A stretch of DNA of 64,000 nucleotides from Cordylochernes scorpioides (taxonomy: Eukaryota; Arthropoda; Arachnida; Pseudoscorpiones; Chernetidae). Under the pieces are notes generated by a model. It worked only from the letters and a program-made list of their open reading frames with translations. It was not told the DNA's origin and searched no databases. Positions 22,010-32,850 of the stretch are shown piece after piece. The DNA is taken from NCBI GenBank assembly GCA_030710605.1, contig CP092865.1, positions 142,938,682 through 143,002,681 of the forward strand, read 5' to 3'. The position numbers and the translations under genes are program-made. The number at the start of each line of letters is the position of its first letter. Position 1 is the first letter of the stretch.

Positions 22010-22400
22010 CTTTCCCATAGGCATGCTGGAGTCTGGCTTGATACTGGTGGAGTCAGGTCAAGTACCATAGGTCTGTGGCTTGACTACAGGGAAGGGGCGT
22101 CTGAGTCCATCTTGGACTCTGGCTTGTGGTCAAGTCGGGCCACCATCGGACATGTGGCTCAACCACCAGGAAGGGTGTTTGAGTCCATCTCAGACTAGCT
22201 TGGTAGGGCCAGGTCATCTACCACAGGTCAGGTGGCTTGACCACAGAAGGGGGTCTCAGTTTCTGGCTCGGTGCTGCCAAGGCTAAAGGTGGCTTCAGGC
22301 TCCATCTCGACACCTCGCAATCACCAGAGGTTTGTGGCTTAGATGGACAAAGATGGGATATGGTTAGGTTAGGTGGGGTTTCTGGGTTATTTTGGCATAT
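22010..22400 (+). repeat. Dispersed repeat with internal tandem units, copy 2
   Basis: This is the inverted counterpart of 5816-6230, with three or so units containing GTGGCTTGACTACAGG and GAGTCCATCT. It lies between the gag relic and the BEL/Pao fragment. Confidence 0.6.
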
Positions 22401-22439
22401 TATGGTCACGAGCTGACCCAACACAAGCTTTCCGCCGAT

Positions 22440-23150
22440 TATTGCTCGAAGAGCCCGACCATTCATTGTGTATTCTGATAACGGGACTAATTCCCGAGGC
22501 ACGGCTAATACATTAAAGAAGATTGATTTTTCGAGATTAAAATGTGATCCCACATTGAAAAACATCTCCTGGAAATTCAAACCGCCTGGTGCTCCTTTTG
22601 TGGGGTGGATGGTGGGAGCGTTTGATAGGAATGATGAAAAAATTACTCTTCAGGATTCTCGGTCAAACCTCCTTGGGATATGAAGAACTGTCCACGGTAA
22701 TGTGTGACGACGAAAGCTTGATGAACACACGCCCTCTGACCTACCTAACTGAAGAAAGTGAGGATCTCGTTCTATTGACACCTTCGTTGTTCTTACATGA
22801 GGTCTGAGAGGTTGGCATTCCAGACATGAACTTGATTGATATCCAGACCCTCTACCGCAAATATCAATATATCAAACGTGTACAAGAAGATCTTAGAGAA
22901 CGATTTTGTATCGAATATTTTGGATTCCTGAGACAAGAAACGAGACGCCTGAAGACTACCATACTATTCAAGGTGGGAGACATGGTGCTCATTGGACAAG
23001 AGAGTTTAAAGAGACTACACTGGCCGTTAGCCAGAATAATCCAACTCTATCCAGGAAAAGACGGACTTGTGAGGGTTGCGAAAGTGAAAACTTCATCAGG
23101 TGATAAAATACGACCTATTCAAAAACTACAATTTAGAGATAACGCCTGAG
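22440..23150 (+). pseudogene. BEL/Pao integrase C-terminal half
   Basis: The reading YSDNGTNSRGTANTLKKIDF contains the second catalytic Asp of the integrase (SDNGTNF-type). A one-base shift at about 22590 moves it to WGGWWERLIGMMKKLL, which holds the catalytic Glu. Then YEELSTVMCDDESLMNTRPL follows, and from 22826 the DUF5641-type C-terminal domain typical of BEL/Pao (FKVGDMVLIGQESLKR, WPLARIIQLYPGKDGLVRVA, RPIQKLQF). Order and wording identify BEL/Pao rather than gypsy. Upstream RT and protease are missing. Confidence 0.8.
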
Positions 23151-23276
23151 ATAAGATGTCGAGACCCTCTAACAGAGCGATCTCCCACACACGAAGTTCG
23201 ATTGACAACTGAAGAGGACCCTTTGATTTCACAACAAGAGCAACATCACATTGATACCCCGAATGTTGTGTCAAGT

Positions 23277-24149
23277 TGTAAAGCTAGCTTTTCTGACGAT
23301 ATATAAATAAATCTTACTTTACTTGTGGCTTCAAAATGTATGTCTCTAACTCTGATGCAATTTAAACAAAATTTATAATAATATTGAAAATGTTGGAGAA
23401 AATGGAAATTTACACACAAAGGCAAACACACAAAAACACAAAACCAATATAAGATTAATAGGATTATAAACGCTTAATAACTTCGTTCAAGCCATATGTA
23501 AATATACTCTAATCTAGAAATTTAGATAATGAACTAAAGTTCCATTTTAAATGAGGTTTAACTCTCCATATCACAATATAGTATTAAGGATAAACCCTAA
23601 AGTGGATCAAAAAAATAATAATAATGTGACATTTGACCTTTAGTCCAAAGTTTCTTTATGAACTCAACATATGAGAATCTTAAAATTTGTATAAAGGATT
23701 TTGAGGCTGACTCAACTATCATCTTTACAACTTGAATTCCTGTTGTAATGTTACCACATACGAACATAAAAAAAAACATCAAGATATACATGTATATATA
23801 TATTTATACTTATTTATTAATAAACATCCTAGAATAAAGAAATGGGCTACTCAAATTACAAAACCTATTTTAATTTTCTACATACATTTACATATACATA
23901 TATATATTGATGTTTATTTATATATGTATATAAATAAGCCAAAAGGACCTCAAAGAAAAAAAAGGAAGGAAGACAATTAATAATATGTAACTCTAAATGT
24001 TTTATTTGAATCCAATGATGTTTTTTGCTCACAATTATAATATCCCCATACATAAAAAATAATGTTGGCCTAGATAAATTGTTAAAAAGAAAAAAAAAAC
24101 TAAACTAACTATTAAAAAAATGTATAAACCTTAACTTCCTATTGATATC
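23277..24149. repeat. 873-bp repeat, uninterrupted copy (empty site)
   Basis: From TGTAAAGCTAGC at 23277 this repeat matches the four pieces 43036-43444, 47920-48032, 52183-52374 and 54382-54540, whose lengths also sum to 873. It starts just after the BEL/Pao coding end, with TG, so it may be that element's LTR; the far border cannot be fixed because the other copy is cut at 54540. Small open frames in it are AT-rich chance frames. Confidence 0.85.
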
Positions 24150-24183
24150 TTAAAGAACAAAAAATTCTTACTTACATTTGCAG

Positions 24184-24222
24184 CAGCTCCCCTTTGAGGG
24201 GAGCTTTTTGACTCAAAAAGCC
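24184..24222. repeat. Pair of adjacent short hairpins
   Basis: AGCTCCCC-TTTGA-GGGGAGCT is a perfect 8-bp stem; directly after it GCTTTTTGACTCAAAAAGC forms a second stem. Function unknown. Confidence 0.5.
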
Positions 24223-24393
24223 CCCAGTTGTGCACACTTCCTCGCACACTCTAAAACTGACTTTTTTCTCTCCCAGGGTGACCAAAATCATAACAGAAAA
24301 ATAATAAAATAATAAATCTTTGTCTAGTCGCCCTCTGTGATAAAAAATAATAATAATAATATACCTAGGTGAAATATATATAATTTATATATA

Positions 24394-25678
24394 CGAGGTG
24401 TGTTCAAAAAGTATCGCGACTTTTGGGTTTTTCAAAAATTATTCATTTATATTCATGAATACCTATTTTGTCCCCTTCAAAGTTATCCCCATGAGTAATT
24501 ATACACTTGTGCCAAGGGTTTTTCCAATCTTCGAAGCATTTTAAAAAATATTTTTCAGCTCCTCCTTCGATGCCGTCTTTATCTCGTCAAGCATAGCGTA
24601 ACGTCGCCCTTTCATGGGCCTCTTCAAAGAAAAAGTCACAGGGGGCCAGATCTAGGGAATACGGTGGCTGCGGCATCATTAGTGTGTTGTTTTTGGCCAA
24701 AAAGTCGCGCACAAGCAACGATGTGTGAGCAGGAGCGTTATCATGGTGCAAAGGCCAAATTTTGTTCTTCCACAAATCCGGGCGTTTCTGGCGGATTGCT
24801 TCGCGCAAATTGCGCATAACTTGCAGGTAATATTCCTTATTGACCGTTTTACCCTGTGGCAAGAACTCATGATGCACCACACTCCTGCAATCGAAGAAAA
24901 CTGTCAGCAAAACTTTCACATTCGACCGAACTTGGCGCGCTTTTTTCGGTCTTGGTTCGTGCGGCAGCTTCCATTAAGATGATTGAGCTTTGGTTTCCAC
25001 GTCATAACCATAAACCCACGGCATCGTCACCAGCTATGACCCTCTGGAGCAAATTTGGGTCGTCGCGGACAGAGTCCAACATCTCATTAGCAATGTTCAT
25101 GCGATGCTGTTTTTGGTCGCAATTGAGCAATTTTGGTACGAATTTTGCGGCGACCCGTCTCATGCCCAAATCATTGATAAAATTCGAATGGCACGAGCCA
25201 ATCGATATGTTTAGGTCCTTCAGCAACTTCTCTAACGGTGATTCGACGATTGGCCAATATCATTTTCTCCACCTCATTAATTTTTTCGTCTGTTGTTGAA
25301 GTGCTCGGGCGTCGTTCACATCTTCTCGGCCTTCTGAGAACATTTTGTACCACCGATAAACATTACTTCGGTCCAAGGTAGCTTGTCCGTATGCCACAGT
25401 CAACATTCGGAATGCATCCGCGCACTTAATTTCGTTTTTCACACAAAATTTGATACAGGTTCTTTGATCAATTTTTTTTAATAAGTAAAAATCGAAGACG
25501 AACCAAAACACCAGCAAGCAAAGCAGCTGTCAACAATTAAGTGAACATTCAAAATGGCCGAGCTTGTCGGCATAAGTGAGAGACATGAGTACCAACATAA
25601 AGCCACAAAAAGATCGAAATTCGAATATATGTAACCCGCGAAAATTCAAAAGTCGCGATACTTTTTGAACACACCTCG
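24394..25678 (-). mobile_element. DD34D mariner transposon
   Basis: A 1285-bp element with matching ends of about 32 bp (24394-24425 and 25647-25678, beginning CGAGGTGTGTTCAAAAAGTA) and TA on both sides (24392-24393, 25679-25680). It carries one broken transposase gene on the minus strand. Confidence 0.9.
24540..25517 (-). pseudogene. Mariner transposase (DD34D), multiply frameshifted
   Basis: N-terminal blocks at 25517-25260 (DNA-binding part with ATLDRSNVYRWYKMFSEGRE) and 25353-25002 (STSTTDEKINEVEKMILANR, ISIGSCHSNF, FVPKLLNCDQKQHRMNIANE) lie in different frames. The first catalytic motif is degraded to AGDDAVG. The C-terminal frame 24919-24587 keeps HHDNAPAH and YSLDLAPCDFF, with 34 residues between the two Asp, the classic mariner spacing; SLD replaces the common SPD. 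A shift after FFFEEAH disrupts the end. Not functional. Confidence 0.85.
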
Positions 25679-25680
25679 TA

Positions 25681-26167
25681 TATATACTGAAATAAAATCT
25701 AAAATTATATCCTTATTACAACTAATTAGATAATTCATGAGAATTATCTAAATTAATATATTCTAATTTGGAAAATAATAATTAATTTTATCAATTCCCA
25801 TGAATCATAAAACCAATTTGCAAAATGATTTTAAAATTATTTAATAAATAATTCAGATGAATTATTTCGAATCTACTCCTACTATCAAACAAAAAATTGC
25901 CTAGGCCAACATAAAAAAATATTTACATAAAAGAACAAAATAAGGCATACGTTAAAAATTGGATGGTGTAATTTGACGTCCCTCAGGTCTTTAAAGGTTC
26001 TTTTCAGGCTGTAGGATGGATAATCCACTGGATACTCTTTCAGGCCACATGATAAGTCAGCGCATGATGTGCCAGTGGTCTGCAGAATCCGGTCAAAGGG
26101 TATCCTGCACATCCAACATCCAGCCGAGAACTTTGTTTCCTTAAATTCACACTCATAATGTTTTCAT
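25681..26167. other. AT-rich stretch, possible LTR interior
   Basis: It contains a perfect 9-bp hairpin (AGATAATTC-ATGA-GAATTATCT, 25728-25749). If the LTR end at 26168-26212 is real, this is the inside of that LTR. No gene. Confidence 0.3.
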
Positions 26168-26212
26168 TGTTGGGTCTGAGTCCAAAAATGGACCCAACAA
26201 TTTCCTCCCCTT
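26168..26212 (-). repeat. LTR end palindrome plus polypurine tract
   Basis: TGTTGGGTC (26168-26176) and GACCCAACA (26191-26199) are perfect inverted 9-mers. Directly after comes ATTTCCTCCCCTT, the complement of a polypurine tract. On the minus strand this is the order tract, then LTR start TGTTGGGTCC. The same palindrome, slightly changed, ends the LTR-like repeat at 56317-56351. Confidence 0.45.
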
Positions 26213-26529
26213 AACAGAGTGAAAAATGTGTTTAATTCTGATTCAGATCTATTCATAATAAATGATAAATATGATTAAAAAATAAAATATACTTTTCAAG
26301 ATACACTAGAATGAACAGTGACCGACACTCAGGCAAAGGGAGAAACAAACAAACCGGCCAGGGTATCTAAAAACAGGTTATTATATGGTAGCATTAGATA
26401 ATTTCACCCTACCATTTAGTAGGCAATATACTAAGCCCTGTTTAAATCCGCCTTCCATGTGACTTCCTGGAAGACCGCTTGGGGAAGTTATTCTGCGTAT
26501 CCTTCCCTGTAATTCTTCAGCAATGCCTC

Positions 26530-26549
26530 GGGGGGGGGGGGGGGGGGGG
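26530..26549 (+). repeat. Homopolymer of 20 G
   Basis: Twenty consecutive G, exceptional in this AT-rich DNA. It can form a G-quadruplex and is also a place where sequencing length calls are unreliable. Confidence 0.9.
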
Positions 26550-26914
26550 ATTTGTTATCACCTAACTATTGTTTCTGCCGGAACAAAGATGGTTATTACA
26601 TCCCTATGAAAACCTAATTAATATAATGGGCGCCAAGGAATTGTAAGTGTTTTGTTGATATGTACAATATTCCTAAAACATATCTTGTAAATTCTTTATT
26701 GGTTATAATTTATAGGGTTCATGAGGTAATGCTAGGTTATGAACTGTTAGGACATGGTTATATATAGGTTACACTTAAGGCTGGTGTTTACCAAAAAATA
26801 TACATATTTAAGACTAGTAATGTTTATAGCATAATTCATAATGAAGAGGATGGTACACACTAAGAATGAGTATGATATATATTTAAAAAATAATGATGAT
26901 ATAGAAGATACTAA

Positions 26915-27675
26915 TGCTTCGGGCACACCCATCGGTTTCATTAAAAAGCTCACCAATCTGCTTAACAATAATGGATCCCCTGCACTTGTTTCCTGTGATG
27001 ATCCTGAAACGCTGAGGAGCGCGATTACAGGGCTCTTAAAAACGGAGGCAGACCAATCTATACAAAATGACCTTACAAGAATGGATAAATCTAAGCTATA
27101 CTCTCACTACAAAGACATTCACATATCTTTCATGACGGAGGGATACCTTTTAGGGGATTTTCCTTTCCCGGTTGTAAGACTACTCGCACAAGTTAGAATA
27201 CTTTCAAGTTTTTTTTAGAGAAAACCACACCAAGATGCTCTGCGGTGAGGACCCGATTTGTACCTTCTGTAATTCATAACTAAAAAATGAAATCACTCAC
27301 TATATTTGTTATTGCTCTGCTCTGAAAGAAGAAACCCTTATGCTCAAAACTGGGCAACTCTGTGCTTCACTTCCATCATTAAATGACAATATGACCCAGA
27401 ATAAGTATATTGCTACGGCGTTTTATGGTTTCCACAAGTCCATATCTCATAAGAAGGCCAAGTGACCCTCACTCCTCACTTTCTTACTGCTACTCTTTTT
27501 GTATTGTTTTTCTTGCTTCCCTCTTTCTCTTTCTTGTTTTTTTCTTTTTTTATTATTTTTTTCTGTATATATCGCATTTCCTTTGTCTCACTGCTTTGTT
27601 CTTATGCATACCTCTGGTGAATCCTGTATAGGGTCAGTGACCCTAAATAAAGGCTTTTTGTTGTTTTTTGTTGTT
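26915..27675 (+). mobile_element. 5'-truncated LINE insertion
   Basis: The segment is bounded by a 17-bp direct repeat GATATAGAAGATACTAA (26898-26914 and 27676-27692), the target duplication. It holds the C-terminal part of the LINE ORF2 (SIQNDLTRMDKSKLYSHYKD, like SIQSDMAKILNTSHYSHFKY in the full-length LINE at 33.3 kb), then a broken CxxC...H...C knuckle, a pyrimidine-rich 3' UTR, a hairpin TAGGGTC-AGT-GACCCTA (27629-27645), AATAAAGGC and a TTG-rich tail. Same family as 32368-37420, opposite strand. Confidence 0.88.
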
Positions 27676-27692
27676 GATATAGAAGATACTAA

Positions 27693-28589
27693 ATGATAAA
27701 ATAATAAAAAAAACATATAGAGGTGATTAAAAAAAGGTAAATATGGTAAAGGTAATGGTACATTAGGAATTATACCCTATATCATAAAAGAAATTTGCAT
27801 TAAGGGTCAGGGGTATCCACAAATACCTTAATGTATATACATATTGATTAAATCTGTTCTCGACAAATTTGTCACTGGGAGTGTGCGTCAGACGTGTCCT
27901 TCGCCTCTCTCAACCATGATGGTAGTCAATAAAAAGAATAGTTTTTATTAGTCAAATGGTCCTCTCGACCAGACTATTCTATATTTTCTTACTCTAGAGT
28001 GACAACCGTACTTCTTTCTATCTTTAGTTGATCACTGCTGTCAACTTCTATCATCTCATAGCCTAACCTACCTACAGAATGTGTACATATGAATTTAAAT
28101 TAATAAAATTTCTTTAATAATCGTTTGTTGCCAGTCTCAAAGAGAATGAATGCTGACAACAAGGAATCTACATCTCACTATATCCTTATAGGGGTATCTA
28201 TTCACACTTGACATCTGAGTATCCCTTCTGTATCTGGTTTCTTATTCTAAAAACTCTCTGTTTTAAGCTACTTCTCAATCTTTCTTTATTATCTTCCATC
28301 TTCGAGTCTGATACCCTGGCCTGTTCTAGCAATCTGCTTTGAAGTTCATTTAGGTGTCCTAATAATTTAAATTCTATCTTATCATGGAATGAGTTACGCT
28401 CAAAGAATAAAATAATAATAATCGATCCTACTTACTAATTGATATTTAAACTAGAATTCAGTCTAACTAAAACGTGCGGCAGACAATAGTCTTTAATAGG
28501 TGTTTGCTTCTGCTAGCCTGGGGCGATAAAAAAACATCTGGACAGTCCATCTGTCACTTTCACTAGCTAGTATTAAAATTTAAAATCAT
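27693..28589. other. Stretch without recognised genes
   Basis: No supportable frame, RNA or terminus seen; moderately AT-rich. Confidence 0.4.
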
Positions 28590-30125
28590 CTATAGACGGA
28601 ACTACCTCGTCTAGATCTATTCACCTTTATTTAGGTCATAATTGCATTACGAACTCTCATTAGAAACCCCCTTCAGGCCACGATTTATGCACAAGGAATT
28701 ATAGGGCTTTCAGATACCCAACACATGTCTCTAACCGTCCCATTTAGGATTAGTTATAAGCACAGCAATTTTCCTTTATATCTAAATATGCCAAGTTTCT
28801 CAACCTCCTGTCTGAATCATTCTCATCCCAGCCACGCATAAAGCGTCGAAAACTACGATGTCAGAGCAGTTAACCAAGGTCTCGTCGTTATGCCCCAGGC
28901 TTTACGACATGGCAACTAAATCCCCCATCTAGCAAAAAGTTCACCTGGTACCTCTTCGTTCCCTCTTGCGAGGAGAAGATCTGTAGGCTTCCTGGTCTGA
29001 CTGTGACCTCCCACAATCTCCTAGTCTGAGGATCGAGATATGGTCATTTACCTATGACCCTTAGAATTCAAGTCGACTAAAAATGAAAAGTAAAGTATTT
29101 ACTTAAAAATTAAAATTGAAATTTATACTCTCTGAAAGAGAATTTAACAAAAGGAGCGAATATATATTCCTATTTATAATAGAGTTGTAGTTGTCCTGTG
29201 TGAGGCTTCTCGGTCCTAACAAAAAAAAAAACTTTTATAATCAAAATAAAAAAACGATCCTATTAAATTCCCTAACACTATTCTATCTGTACTTTGGGCT
29301 CACAAAATAATAGTTTTCAACCTTTTAACACATTCATTAAACCAATTCATTCATACACCCTCTCCCCATCATTCACGGTTTGCATACAAACTAAAGTTAT
29401 AAGCTTCTACAAAAGCCAAGATACTTATTTATCATTATCAATAGGCCTTAACAATAATGAAATCTCTCAGGACAAAATGTGAAGTCAAACAAATATATAA
29501 ATTAAAACAAATTGGGAACTAAGGCTCTAGGTTACTCAAAATAAAGGCCTCATACAAACTATATATATATTATCTTTACTTAAATAAATAAATAAAATTG
29601 ATTGTCAACAATCAATACTGAAATCTAAACTATCATTAAAATTGTGCATCTAACAGTTTGAAATTCTCCTTCTCGTCTTGACGCTTGGTGACCAAACAAA
29701 ATGGATTATCTAAACTAGCACTTAAAATTGGAGCGAACTGAACTTCAAGCATTTTACCTCAATGCCATTTAGGGAGTTATCCCCAAGTACTCGCCGGCCT
29801 TACTTCCTGTCCAAGGTTATTGGCGTCTTCCTCTCTCTGCTCTTCAGCTAAACCCCCCGATATCGGAATTATAGGGCTTTCAGTACCCAACCTTATGTCT
29901 CGGATTTAACAACAGAGTCCACTTGGTACTCTAATCATCATTGCTTAGATCACAACTGCCCTTCACACTCTCATTATAAATTCTCCTTGGACTACACTCT
30001 GAACACAAGGAATTATAGGGCGTCTAATTTACCCAACGAATGTTTCAAGTTTTGTCCATAGAGGGTTGGTTACAAGCACAGCAGTTATCTTGTGCATCTA
30101 AGTTTCCTATTAAATATTCCTCTAT
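28590..30125. repeat. Degenerate direct repeats, possible gypsy LTR region
   Basis: GGAATTATAGGGC occurs at about 28695, 29865 and 30008; around the first and third copy the similarity extends over 150-200 bp (ACTCTCATTA..A, ACACAAGGAATTATAGGGC, TTATAAGCACAGCA.TT). It lies just downstream of the gypsy pol end on the minus strand, so it may be LTR or 3' UTR, but I could not pair it with sequence on the other side. Confidence 0.4.
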
Positions 30126-30257
30126 ACGGATATACCAGACTCCAGATACTAATTATTCCCAAAAAAAAAAAACTTTTTCTGAACTAAAATTTTACAATAC
30201 TATTAGAACCAAAAAAAACTCAAAAGCTAGTATTCAGTACACATTCTATAGCTTTTG

Positions 30258-31805
30258 TTATTGGCAATCTGGGCAGAATTTACACCCTGTAGACTTCTTG
30301 ACCCTGGTTGAACGGCGTATTTCAGCGTCGCCTACATTGCCTCCTATTATTTCTCCACCCACTCTTCCTGGTGGACTTCTTATGGTTGGCACCCCTTGTG
30401 GTTCCTCTGATTCTACAGGTCTAGGGAAGTACATAGGGTATGTCAGATGTACCCAGTGATCCTCATCATTAGTGATATCTTCATCTTGATCTTGTACCTT
30501 ATTATCCCCTATGGGGTAAGTCTTTAACGGGGCATGATGGGCCTTTATCCTGTTTATGTGGATTTTATCCAAATTCCCAGTCTCCAAGTCCCTCAAAAGA
30601 TAAACAGTATCACCAGCCCTTTGTAATACCTCGTATGGCCCCCTATACCTTGGTTCAAATTTATGACGTCCCTTAGTCTCGTGCATTCTCTCCACCAGAA
30701 CTAAATCCCCCGTTTCAAAGGTTCTCAATCCTTTAGTCTCGAATTTAGCCCTGGCTTCTTGTTTTTCATTTAAGTAAGCTTGCCTCACCATCTCTCTTAT
30801 CCCCTCAACCTCCTCTACCAATTCCCGCTCATAGAAGACCGCCATCTCAGTAATCGAATCTTCACATACAGGATTATGTGTGTTCCTCTTCCTGGAAAGG
30901 TTGTGGAAGTCTCAACTCATGTCCGAAGACCAGTTTCGCTGGAGTAAATCCTGTACTAGCATGTACAGTAGTCCTGATAGCGAAAGCTACCATTGGTAAG
31001 GTGTTATCCCAATTGGCTGCAGCTGTACACCTGCGCAAAGATTCTATCACCGTCCTATTGAGTCTATGGCGCCATTACTCTGAAGTCTCCAGGCTGTGGT
31101 ATTCACTGCACCTACCCCCATGGCTTTGCAAACTCCCTTGAATACGCAACTCATGAATGCTGAACCTCGGTCAGAAAGTATTGTTTTCGGCACTCCAAAG
31201 ATGGTAATTACCCTCTCCAACAGGGCATTAACCACTGTACTGGAACACTGATCTTTAGTAGGAATTAGAATTGGGAACTTGGTAAACAAATCCACGATAG
31301 TCAAGATACTAGAATAACCTCTTGGGGTCGTCTCTAAAGGTCATACGAAGTCAAGAGCTAGGTGTTCAAAGGGTTTTTCGGGTCTAAAGTGGGGAGCATT
31401 AGTGGCCTTGGCTACGCCTTGATTTGATAGTTGGCAACTCTCGCATCTATGTATATAGTTTCGGACTTGAGTCCTCATGCCGGGCCAATAATAGTCATCC
31501 TTTAGCCTTCTCATGACCTTTTTGACTCCGAAATGACCTCCAATAGGAATATCATGATGATAACTAATCACCATATCCCTAAAACCTGTAGGAACCACCT
31601 TCACCCAGATACCCCTTTCGTTTTTAGATACAAGATAATTATTTTGAACTCTGTATTCCCTATTATTATATGTAACTATGGTTCCTGGTCGTATATTGGA
31701 TAATCGTTTTATCAGGGGAGCCCATTTCTTATAATTTAGAAAACCTTCCCATACCTGATCACTAGCTAATAAGGGGGGCCGACGACCTTTCATCACCGCG
31801 GCCAC
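30258..31805 (-). pseudogene. Gypsy integrase and C-terminal tail
   Basis: The zinc-binding HHCC domain reads HHDIPIGGHFGVKKVMRRLK...CESCQ (31805-31341). The core includes LALDFV (first Asp), LSDRGSAF (second Asp) and RLQSNGAIDSIGR, where the catalytic Glu expected after SNGAI is Asp. Two breaks separate core from tail. The tail 30845-30258 holds FETGDLVLV, RYRGPYEVLQRAGDTVYLL and a DKIHINRIK block, the GPY/F-type module that contacts chromatin in related elements. Confidence 0.82.
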
Positions 31806-31921
31806 TACTCTCTTATCTTGTGGTAGACCTGGATCATCCTCACACGGGAACCTACTGAGAAAGTCGGCTACTGTGTTCTCCTTCCCTGGGACATAAATGA
31901 ATGTGACATTGAAGTCCTGGA

Positions 31922-32367
31922 TTATCTCTGCCCACCTAGACAGTCAAGCGTTCTTATAATCAGACCCCTTATTATAGGTAATAAGGTTTGCACCTCAACC
32001 TTACTGCCCGCCAGGAGGTGTTTGAAGTGCTGTAAAGACAGTACAACAGCGTAAGCCTCTTTTTCAAATGTGGAGTAGCGAGTTTCGGGGCCTATCAATT
32101 TCTTACTAAAATAAGCTATTGGTTTGACAATCCGTCTACCTCCTGTTGGAGGCAAGCACCTACTGCTAGTCCACTGGCGTCAGTATTGAGGATGAATGGG
32201 TTCCCTATCGTGGGGTGAATTAATAAGGGCTCACTCGTCAATATTCGTTTAACTGTCTCAAAGGCTGTCTGTTCTACAGCACCCCAAGTGAATATCCGTC
32301 CCTTCCTCAACAAGTTGCTTAATGGAGCAAGGATTTCACCTGCGTTGGGTATGAAGCGCCTATAGTA
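31922..32367 (-). pseudogene. Gypsy RT connection and RNase H, after the LINE
   Basis: Continues the frame interrupted at the LINE: YYRRFIPNAGEILAPLSNLL, then FILNTDASGLAVGACLQQ (RNase H first Asp), a shift at about 32120, and PIAYFSKKL, STFEKEAYAVVLSLQHFKHL (catalytic Glu). The frame degrades at about 31950. Confidence 0.8.
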
Positions 32368-32392
32368 CAACAACAACAACAAAAAGCTTTAT

Positions 32393-32410
32393 TAAGACCT
32401 TTTGATCTTA
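32393..32410 (-). other. LINE 3' end hairpin
   Basis: RNA from the minus strand forms a 7-bp stem (UAAGAUC-AAAA-GGUCUUA, one G-U pair) just before AAUAAAG and the UUG tail. The sibling LINE copy has a hairpin at the same place with different paired bases. Confidence 0.7.
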
Positions 32411-32850
32411 TACAGATTCTCCGAGTAGAGCAGGGTATATACAGAAATAACCATAATCAGCAATGTTATTTACAATGTGTTAAATAAGGGGGAAGAAGAA
32501 AGAAAGGGCTTGGTATAAACTTATATACAAGCAGTCGAGCAGTTCCTTTTCTTAAATAACACCCACACACAAGCCTTTATATTGGGGCATCCAGCCCTAC
32601 ACATGATTCCCCTCTAAAGGATTTAGCAAAGGAAGATATTTCAGAAGTAAAAACTAGAATACAAGAGGTAATAAGGAAAAAGAAAAGAGAGAAGAATGAA
32701 AAAAAAAAGAAATATAACCATATATACAAAAAATAAACATACAGAGCAAAAGGAACCATACATGATTAAATATTTAAATTGAAGTACCAATGTTTAGGAT
32801 ATGTCAAGGTTAGGATATCATTGAGAGGGCTAGTGTGGAATCAGCCGCGT

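Noticed and set aside
22218-22580. 120-codon minus-strand frame
   Set aside because: Antisense shadow across the BEL/Pao integrase and the repeat before it; no motif.
23732-24053. Plus and minus frames in TATATA-rich sequence
   Set aside because: Low-complexity Tyr/Ile/Lys-rich translations on both strands inside the 873-bp repeat.
27410-27696. Leu/Phe/Ser-rich plus-strand frames resembling membrane segments
   Set aside because: They arise from the pyrimidine-rich LINE 3' UTR.
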